Assembly: GCA_963712995.1 (NCBI GenBank)
Contig: CAVQKH010000030.1
Coordinates: 248,001-312,000, forward strand
DNA: 64,000 nucleotides
Origin: GCA-003244245 sp963712995
Lineage (GTDB): Bacteria; Actinomycetota; Actinomycetes; Mycobacteriales; Pseudonocardiaceae
Reading direction: 5' to 3'
Positions 58,392 through 64,000 of the stretch are shown here, one piece after another (position 1 is the stretch's first letter; each line of letters begins with the position of its first letter). The notes beneath the pieces are model-generated. The model had not been told where the DNA came from. It made no database searches and worked only from the letters and a program-made list of their open reading frames with translations. The position numbers and the translations under genes were made by a program.

Positions 58392-58647
58392 CGGCGCGGT
58401 GCTCGACGCGGAGGACGGTGACGAGGTGTATCGCGTCGTCGATCTCGTACAGGATGCGGAAGGCCCCTCGCCGCGCGGAGTGGACTCCGGTGAGCTCGTG
58501 GTGCAGGGCGTGGCCGACGCGATGCGGGTTGTCCAGCAGGGTTCCTGTGATGAACTCGATAACCGCTGCCGCGACGCCTTCGGGCAGTTTGTGCTGAATG
58601 GTGCGGCCGGCGCTGGCCGTCACTCGCAACCGGTACGGGTCGGTCAC
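58372..58647 (-). CDS. RelE/ParE-family toxin
   Basis: 91 aa, ATG 58647, overlapping the antitoxin stop by 4 bases. YRLRVTASAGRTIQHKLPEG, HHELTGVHSARRGAFRILYE and VTVLRVEHRADVYR are the RelE/ParE fold, with basic residues (HSARRGAFRI, RVEHRADVYR) expected for ribosome-dependent mRNA cleavage. Confidence 0.85.
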   Translation of the reverse strand: MTDPYRLRVTASAGRTIQHKLPEGVAAAVIEFITGTLLDNPHRVGHALHHELTGVHSARRGAFRILYEIDDAIHLVTVLRVEHRADVYRPR

Positions 58648-58916
58648 GGCCGAGGCCGCAACGCCCGCACAGCATCGACTCCTTCGATCACCTCGCCGCG
58701 AGCGACCTCCTCGCGCGCCTCGCGGATGTCCGCCATGGCGTCACCGTCACTCAGGATTTCCAGGGTCTCTTCGATCGCGACAAGATCCTCATACCCGATC
58801 AGCACGGCGGCTGGCCGACCGTTGCGGGTGACAACGACGCGCTCGTGCTCCCGCTCGGCTCTGTCGACGAAATCGGACAGGTGGTCACGCACGTTGCGAA
58901 GCGGCTCCACGGTCAT
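58644..58916 (-). CDS. Phd/YefM-family antitoxin
   Basis: 90 aa from ATG 58916 (MTVEPLRNVRDHLSDFVDRA); the frame is open to 58967. RVVVTRNGRPAAVLIGYEDL is the Phd/YefM DNA-binding core; the acidic C terminus binds the toxin. It precedes and overlaps the RelE gene, the classic order, and likely represses the operon. Confidence 0.87.
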   Translation of the reverse strand: MTVEPLRNVRDHLSDFVDRAEREHERVVVTRNGRPAAVLIGYEDLVAIEETLEILSDGDAMADIREAREEVARGEVIEGVDAVRALRPRP

Positions 58917-58967
58917 GGCCACAATTGTGGCACATGTTGGTGTACCGAGGAGGCCGGTCGTAAACAC

Positions 58968-59382
58968 CCGCCCCAGCTGACGTCGTGGCGGCTCGCCGTG
59001 GGATCAAACGTGGTGCGAACTCGGGTCGAACGGTGCCTCTGGTGCACTCGAAGGTGTGAGGGCTGTAACTGTTGTCGCTGGTAGACGCCGTAGTAGGCGG
59101 AGTGCGGCCTCCTCGTAAATGAGCAGGTCCAGAGTTCGATTCCCCGACGCGGCTCGCAGGTCAGCCCCTGCGGCACACCCCAACCCACGTGCTGGATCCG
59201 TGCCAGATAGGAGAGGTAGAGCCGGGGACGCTCCGGTGCCAGGTAGGCTGCCAGGGTGAGCAGCACCAACGCCGCCGGGGACTGGGCAGCCAGCCGGTCC
59301 AGGGTGATCTGAACGCCGGCCGCCAACGACACCGGGTAGGTCGCGGAGGCGCCTTGGGACAGCTACGCCGGTAGTGTTCAGA
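58968..59382. other. Remnant region with tRNA-Thr-like and STAND-protein fragments
   Basis: No intact gene. It contains a tRNA-Thr-like 3' fragment (59092-59152). The minus strand of 59160-59335 encodes QITLDRLAAQSPAALVLLTL with AAYLAPERPRL, resembling part of an NB-ARC/TPR STAND protein. Both are cut off by unrelated sequence, as expected at an old integration/deletion site. Confidence 0.5.
59092..59152 (+). other. Degenerate tRNA-Thr(CGU) 3' fragment
   Basis: CTCGTAAATGAGCAGGTC followed by a T-arm (AGAGTTCGATTCC) and GCGGCTC resembles the anticodon-to-acceptor half of tRNA-Thr(CGU), with an extra A in the anticodon arm and no matching 5' half. Probably an attachment-site remnant. Confidence 0.4.
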
Positions 59383-59715
59383 TTACTCGGGTTGTGCGCG
59401 GGTCTCGTCAGTAATCCATGACAAGTAATCGTCGCTGCCACCGATAATCGGTAGGACGACGATCTCCGGTACGTCGTAGCTGTGATTCTTCTTGATGTGT
59501 TCAGTGAGCGCGTTAAGCGTGTCAGTGCTGGTCTTCACCCAACATTGCCATTCCTGGTCATTCTGAACGCCACCCTCCCACCGGTAAATGCTTCGGATCG
59601 GCCCCACGATCTGAACACAGGCCCCAAGACGTGCCTCGATGATCCCACGTCCCAGCTCCTCGGCCGCCTCCGCACTGTCCGTCGTCGTGATCACCGCACA
59701 GTGCGACTCCGCCAC
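59383..59715 (-). CDS. cutA: CutA-type divalent cation tolerance protein
   Basis: 110 aa from GTG 59715 with GGGAGG upstream; the frame continues to 59748. AVITTTDSAEAAEELGRGII, ACVQIVGPIRSIYRWEGGVQ and SYDVPEIVVLPIIGGSDDYL are the CutA1 signature. Small trimeric cytoplasmic protein; in bacteria linked to metal tolerance, exact role unsettled. Confidence 0.9.
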   Translation of the reverse strand: MAESHCAVITTTDSAEAAEELGRGIIEARLGACVQIVGPIRSIYRWEGGVQNDQEWQCWVKTSTDTLNALTEHIKKNHSYDVPEIVVLPIIGGSDDYLSWITDETRAQPE

Positions 59716-59793
59716 CTGTCCTCCCAACACCGCACACCGGTCCACCAACCGCCCCTCGAGCTTAGACCGCGGACCTTCTCACCAGTTGCCTGC

Positions 59794-62700
59794 TCAGGGT
59801 CGGGGTGGCAGGGGTGGTGGTGCGGTGGGCGGGCGGTCGTCGGTGGTCGGCGCGGTGGCGGCGGGAGTCTGCGCCAAGGCGGCCAGCGCCAACTCCAGCG
59901 CGGTGTCCAGCTGCGGGTCCAGGCCTTGGGCCCAGGCCTGCGGCGGCACGGGCACCTCCACGTCCGGGTCGACACCGTGGTTCTCCACCGACCAGCCCCG
60001 GTTCACCACCCACATGGCGTAGCGGGGCTGGGTCACGCTGCTGCCGTCCACCAGCTGCGCCTCAGGCCCGATGCCGACCACGCCACCCCAGCTGCGCATG
60101 CCCACGACCGGGCCGAGGCCGCGTTCCTGGATCATCGCGGTGACGATGTCGCCGTCGGAACCCGCGTTCTCGTCGGTCACGGTGACCAACGGGCCCCGTC
60201 GCACGTCCGTGGGATAGGTGAAGGGCAGCCTGCCGCGGGGCACCATCCACCCGGTGAGCTGGCGGGCCAACTTCTCCACCACCAGTTGCGAGGTGTGCCC
60301 GCCACCGTTGCCGCGCACGTCGAGCACCACCGCCTCGCGCGAGACCTCGGTGTGCAGGTCACGGTGCAGCTGCGCCCAACCCTGCCCCATCATGTCCGGC
60401 ACGTGCAGGTATCCCACCCGGCCCTCGGTGGCCGCGTGCACCGCGGCGCGGCGAGTGGCCACCCAGTCGTGATAACGCAACGGCATCTCGTCGGCTACCG
60501 GGACCACGACGATGGTGCGCTCGTCCCCAGAGTCGGTAGCGCGCAACCGCAGCTCGACCGGCTTACCTGCAGTGCCCACCAGCAGCGGCCCGGGTCCGGT
60601 CACCGAGTCGATGGCGCGTCCATTGACCTCGACCAGCGCCTCCCCGGGCGCTACCGCGGCCCCCGGTGCCCGCAAGGGGGAGCGACCGGCTCCCGCGGAG
60701 CTCTCCCCGGGGAGCACCCTGACGATCCGCCAGAGCCCGTCCGCACCGCGTTCCAGGTCGACGCCGAGGTGGCCCAGCCGCCGCGCCGCCTGCACCGGGG
60801 ACGCGGGGGGCATCTCGTAAGCGTGCGAGGTGCCGAGCTCGCCCTGCACCTCCCAGAGCAGGTCGGAGAGGTCGTCGCGGCTCGCGACCCGCGCCAGCAA
60901 CGGCCGGTAGCGCGCCAGCAGGGCGGGCCAGTCGTTGCCGGCCATGTCGGCGACCCAGAAGCGGTCGCGCATCAGGCGCCCGGCCTCCTCGAACATCTGC
61001 CGCCACTCCGCGGCCGGTTCCACCTGCACCCGTACCCGCGACAGGTCGACGTCGAAGGCTGCCAACGGATCGTCGCGGTCAGCGTCCTTGGCGGCCGGTT
61101 TCTCGCTGGGCAGCACCCGCAGCTTCTCCCGGTTGCGGATCACCAGGCGGGTGCCGTCGCCGCTGACCCAGACGTCGTCGACGCCCTCGGCGAGCACCGT
61201 CGACGTGCCGGTGGTCAGGTTCAGGCGCTCGAGCACCGGGCGCGGGGCGTCCGCATCGGGGGTGGCGAGGTCGTCGCCGAGCACGCCGCGCAGCGGTCTG
61301 CGCAGCCACACCAGACCGCCCTTCGTCGCCGCCAGCGAGGAGTACCGCGCTGCGGGCACCGGGACGGGGACGGCGCGCTCGGTCAGGCCCTCGAGATCCA
61401 CCACGATGCTCACCGCGTCGTCGGCGCCTTGGCTGTCCTTGTCGGGCGTGCTGGCGCGCCCCTGCGTCGTGGGGTCGAACGGTGAGGGAGTACCGGCCGC
61501 CAGCGGCAGCAACTGGGGTCGGGTGCTGGCGGGGAAGGACAGGTCGAAGACCTGCTGGTCGTACACGGGGTCGAAGGTGCGGGTGGACAGGAACGCCAGG
61601 TGCAGGCCGTCCAGGGTGAAGGTGGGCTGGTAGTCGGTGAAACGCAGCCCGGTGGCATCGGCCACGGTTCCCTCGGAGACCCGCGCCAGCTTGATCTGAC
61701 ACAGTCTGTGCGGACCGGGATGCGTCCACGCCAGCCATTGGGAGTCGGGGGAGAACACCAGGTCTCCCACGGCGCCGTTGTCCGTGCGGGCCAGCTCGGT
61801 GTCCGCGCCGGTGTCGGGGTCGACCAGCAGCAGCCGTCCGTCGTGGGTGGCCACCGCGAGCCGGCTGCCATCCGGGGTAGCGGCGAGGTCCATCACCCGT
61901 CCCAGCCGGCCCGCGGCCAGGGTTCGTTCGCCTGCACCGTCGCGGGCGCAGACGATCAGCGCGTCCTCGCCCTCGGAGTCGCTGACCCACACCACGTCCT
62001 CGCCGAGCAGCCGGGGCAGCCGGGCGCGCACGCCGGAGCCCGCCGCGAGGGTGCGCACCGGGCCTTCCGCGTGCGTCACCCACTGCACGCTGCCCCGGAC
62101 CTCCACCGCGCTCGCCCGGCCGGTCCGGTCGACGGTGAGGGCGCCCAGGTGCCTGCTCGCGGTCACCGGGGCCGGTGTGCGCGCCGCGCGGGGTCCCCCG
62201 GTGCGCAGCTCCAGCCGGTGCGGTTGCGAATCGGCGGCGAGATCGTCGAGCAGCCACAGCTCGCCTGCGGCGGCGTACACCACGCGCTCGCCGTCGGTGG
62301 TGGCGTGCCGGGCGTAGTAGTCGTCGTGGTCGGTGTGCCTGCGCAGCCCGGAACCGTCCGGCAGCACCGAGTACACGTTGCCCACGCCTTCGTGGTCGGA
62401 CAGGAACGCCACCCGCCCGCCTACCCACATCGGCGCGGTGAGCTGGCCGTTCAGCTCAGGCAGCAGCCGAACGAAGGCCCCCGAGCCGTCGCGGTCGATC
62501 CACAGCCGACCGGCGGTGCCGCCACGGTAGCGCTTCCACATCGCGTGGTCGCGCCGGCGCCCGCCGAACCCGGTGCCGAGCACCACCCCGCCCCCCGCCG
62601 CGACGTCCAGCGCGGTGACCGGGCCATACGGCAGGCGCTGCGCCGCTCCGCCGTCCAGCGGCACCGCGCGAGCCCAGGTGCGGTGCCGCAGCGGTTCACC

Positions 62701-63030
62701 TACTGCGGAGGCTGCGTGTACCCGGTGGCAGTCAGCCCAGCCGAGCACGCGGGCGTGTCTGTCGCCCCACCAGGTCGTGCGCACCGACGGGCCGCCTGCG
62801 GTGGCGACGACGTGCACCTCGGGTACGCCGTCACGCTGGCTGAGGTGGGCCAGGTGCGCACCGTCGGGGGAGAATCGCAGGTCTTTGGCCGGGGCGTGGT
62901 CGCCGGTCAGCTGCCACGCTCGCCCACCCTCCAGCGGGGCGAGCCACACGTCGTCCTGCGCGACGAAACCCACCAGGTCGCCGTGCAGGGTGGGATAGCG
63001 GAGATAGGAGTCATTGCCATGGTTCAGCAC
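59794..63030 (-). CDS. Tricorn protease (S41 family)
   Basis: 1078 aa from ATG 63030. It has an N-terminal beta-propeller (DVWLAPLEGGRAWQLTGDHA, DLRFSPDGAHLAHLSQRDG), a second propeller, a C1 domain, a PDZ domain (residues ~750-850) and a C-terminal S41 core with DVRGNGGGHTSQLV and the nucleophile region NAGSDGDIVTAMIQ. Tricorn degrades oligopeptides released by the proteasome, which actinobacteria possess. The neighbouring gene on the same strand is a secreted protease inhibitor. Confidence 0.92.
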   Translation of the reverse strand: MLNHGNDSYLRYPTLHGDLVGFVAQDDVWLAPLEGGRAWQLTGDHAPAKDLRFSPDGAHLAHLSQRDGVPEVHVVATAGGPSVRTTWWGDRHARVLGWADCHRVHAASAVGEPLRHRTWARAVPLDGGAAQRLPYGPVTALDVAAGGGVVLGTGFGGRRRDHAMWKRYRGGTAGRLWIDRDGSGAFVRLLPELNGQLTAPMWVGGRVAFLSDHEGVGNVYSVLPDGSGLRRHTDHDDYYARHATTDGERVVYAAAGELWLLDDLAADSQPHRLELRTGGPRAARTPAPVTASRHLGALTVDRTGRASAVEVRGSVQWVTHAEGPVRTLAAGSGVRARLPRLLGEDVVWVSDSEGEDALIVCARDGAGERTLAAGRLGRVMDLAATPDGSRLAVATHDGRLLLVDPDTGADTELARTDNGAVGDLVFSPDSQWLAWTHPGPHRLCQIKLARVSEGTVADATGLRFTDYQPTFTLDGLHLAFLSTRTFDPVYDQQVFDLSFPASTRPQLLPLAAGTPSPFDPTTQGRASTPDKDSQGADDAVSIVVDLEGLTERAVPVPVPAARYSSLAATKGGLVWLRRPLRGVLGDDLATPDADAPRPVLERLNLTTGTSTVLAEGVDDVWVSGDGTRLVIRNREKLRVLPSEKPAAKDADRDDPLAAFDVDLSRVRVQVEPAAEWRQMFEEAGRLMRDRFWVADMAGNDWPALLARYRPLLARVASRDDLSDLLWEVQGELGTSHAYEMPPASPVQAARRLGHLGVDLERGADGLWRIVRVLPGESSAGAGRSPLRAPGAAVAPGEALVEVNGRAIDSVTGPGPLLVGTAGKPVELRLRATDSGDERTIVVVPVADEMPLRYHDWVATRRAAVHAATEGRVGYLHVPDMMGQGWAQLHRDLHTEVSREAVVLDVRGNGGGHTSQLVVEKLARQLTGWMVPRGRLPFTYPTDVRRGPLVTVTDENAGSDGDIVTAMIQERGLGPVVGMRSWGGVVGIGPEAQLVDGSSVTQPRYAMWVVNRGWSVENHGVDPDVEVPVPPQAWAQGLDPQLDTALELALAALAQTPAATAPTTDDRPPTAPPPLPPRP

Positions 63031-63056
63031 TCCTGAACCCTATCCGTGCTGATCAC

Positions 63057-63464
63057 TCAGGGGCGTGGGGAGAGTTGGAAGACCGGGGCGGTTACCTTGG
63101 CGAGATTGCAGGGGTTCGAGTAGATCCGCCGGAAGATCACCTTCGTGCCCTGGTAGCTGCCGGAGGCGGTTGCGATCGCCGGATCGTAGGTGGCCGGGCA
63201 GAGCGTGTCGGGTTTCCCGGCGATCTTGTTGAGGTCGCCACCTGCCGCGTCCAGCGCCTTGCAGGCGGCTTCGGCGAGGGGGTGGGTCCCGCTCGGTGGC
63301 TCGCAGCGCAGGGTGACGAACTGGCCCTCCCCGCTGACCGTAACGCCGAGCACGAGGAAGGTCTCCGGCGCCGTGGTGGCCTCGCTGGCGGTGGCGGCAG
63401 GTGCGACCACGGTCGTTGCGGTGATCAGCGCCGCAACGACGTACCACGTTGTGGCGAGGGTCAT
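63057..63464 (-). CDS. Subtilisin-inhibitor-like (SSI) secreted protein
   Basis: 135 aa from ATG 63464 (TLATTWYVVAALITATTVVA signal peptide); the frame runs upstream to 63590 but would hide the signal. Mature part: VTLRCEPPSGTHPLAEAACK with DAAGGDLNKI, PDTLCPATYDPAIATASGSY and SNPCNLAKVTAPVF, the SSI family with four Cys for two disulfides. Secreted inhibitor of serine proteases, encoded just upstream of the tricorn protease gene. Confidence 0.87.
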   Translation of the reverse strand: MTLATTWYVVAALITATTVVAPAATASEATTAPETFLVLGVTVSGEGQFVTLRCEPPSGTHPLAEAACKALDAAGGDLNKIAGKPDTLCPATYDPAIATASGSYQGTKVIFRRIYSNPCNLAKVTAPVFQLSPRP

Positions 63465-63490
63465 GAGACCCAGTCTGAGCCAACGACGCG

Positions 63491-63742
63491 TCAGGCCGCT
63501 TCGTCTCGGCGGGTTGAAAACGGATCCGGCGGATTGTTTCCGGCGCTGGTGTCGGTGTCGTGCCACCACCGGTACCTGCAGTTGGGGCACTGGAGGAATA
63601 CCAGCCGCGCCTCATTGGCCAAGAGGTATCGCCAATGCATATCGCAGGTGACTTTGACCGCACAGTTCAAGCAGCCGTTCTCGCAGCAGCGCGGGCAGGG
63701 CAGCCATGCCCGGCGGCCCAGGTAGGCGTCAGCATCTAGCAT
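63491..63742 (-). CDS. Small zinc-ribbon-like protein
   Basis: 83 aa, ATG 63742. Four Cys-rich elements (PCPRCCENGCLNCAV, TCDMHWRY, QCPNCRYRWWHD) suggest two zinc sites. It overlaps the upstream gene by 7 bases. Function unknown. Confidence 0.55.
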   Translation of the reverse strand: MLDADAYLGRRAWLPCPRCCENGCLNCAVKVTCDMHWRYLLANEARLVFLQCPNCRYRWWHDTDTSAGNNPPDPFSTRRDEAA

Positions 63743-63984
63743 CGAGCACGCCCTCCTCGTATATCAGGTCGTAAACTGAGCGCTGTTCGGCGTTCAGGGC
63801 CCGAGTACAGCGCATGGGCCTCGACTTCTGCGGCGAGTACGGCGACGGGACCCCAGTCCGGCATGGCATTCAGGACTGAGGTCCGTCTATGGATCTCATG
63901 TGCGGTGAGATCGAAGGCAAACGGCACCAGGTCGATCACATCGCCCGGCTGCACGTTATGGGGAGTCGTGCCTCCCACGACCAT
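63736..63984 (-). CDS. Small hypothetical protein
   Basis: 82 aa, ATG 63984, near the window edge. NVQPGDVIDLVPFAFDLTAH and MPDWGPVAVLAAEVEAHALY show no known motif. Likely co-transcribed with the zinc-ribbon gene. Confidence 0.5.
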   Translation of the reverse strand: MVVGGTTPHNVQPGDVIDLVPFAFDLTAHEIHRRTSVLNAMPDWGPVAVLAAEVEAHALYSGPERRTALSLRPDIRGGRARC

Positions 63985-64000
63985 ATATACCCTGGAGTGA

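Noticed and set aside
59004..59441. Minus-strand ORF with GNRTLDLLIYEEA-type sequence
   Set aside because: This peptide is the usual antisense translation of a tRNA 3' half and points to a tRNA fragment on the plus strand instead.
1..64000. CRISPR arrays and rRNA genes
   Set aside because: No regularly spaced repeats with unique spacers and no rRNA-like sequence were found on reading the window.

Overview
The window is high-GC actinobacterial DNA, most like the Pseudonocardiales/Mycobacteriales. The pointers are a whiB7-uvrD2-mycoredoxin-AarF-PDZ protease-UPF0182 neighbourhood (the order known around Rv3193c-Rv3198c in Mycobacterium tuberculosis), a LAL-type LuxR regulator, a tricorn protease, a subtilisin-inhibitor-like protein and frequent GTG starts. 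No species can be named from sequence alone.

Layout. 1-4.7 kb: four tandem genes (the first cut by the window edge) for ~90-aa peptides with a conserved leader-like N terminus and a very Gly-rich C terminus. Each complete copy has its own ribosome-binding site and a strong stem-loop. They are followed by a membrane M50 metallopeptidase whose N terminus looks like a PqqD/RRE leader-binding domain, then a lipoprotein with its own Gly-rich tract and a DUF2807 domain. I read this as an uncharacterised RiPP-like or secreted Gly-rich peptide system. 5.1-7.7 kb: LAL regulator. 7.8-17.9 kb: oxidoreductases, a paired M16 peptidase operon, a frameshifted STAS/HATPase regulator, a small membrane stress-type protein, mycoredoxin and UvrD2. 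18.0-27.9 kb: whiB7 with its promoter and attenuator-like leader, AarF kinase, ThiF-like protein, zinc-dependent metalloprotease family protein, PDZ/Lon-like protease, PPA1309 and UPF0182 proteins.

28.0-54.7 kb is an integrated element. It sits in the 3' end of an initiator tRNA gene (27946-28022) and is closed by a 45-bp perfect repeat at 54697-54741, beside a tyrosine integrase. It carries replication/transfer remnants (replication-relaxation protein, broken FtsK/TraG-type ATPase), regulators (three HTH proteins with a likely shared operator), nucleotide and enzyme cargo (tmk, DEDDh exonuclease, broken radical SAM gene, flavoprotein), an MT-A70 methyltransferase, and two defence cassettes at its ends. 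These are a Gabija-like OLD nuclease/UvrD helicase pair at the left, and a Lamassu/ABC-3C-like nuclease, middle component and zinc-hook SMC ATPase at the right. Many element genes are frameshifted while the flanking chromosome is almost clean, so the element appears to be decaying.

54.7-59.4 kb holds a three-gene TIGR04255-HTH-unknown cassette, fragments of other integrases, a ParE/RelE-Phd toxin-antitoxin pair and a tRNA-Thr-like remnant: a second, older integration site. 59.4-64 kb returns to chromosomal genes: CutA, a tricorn protease, a secreted SSI-like inhibitor and two small proteins.
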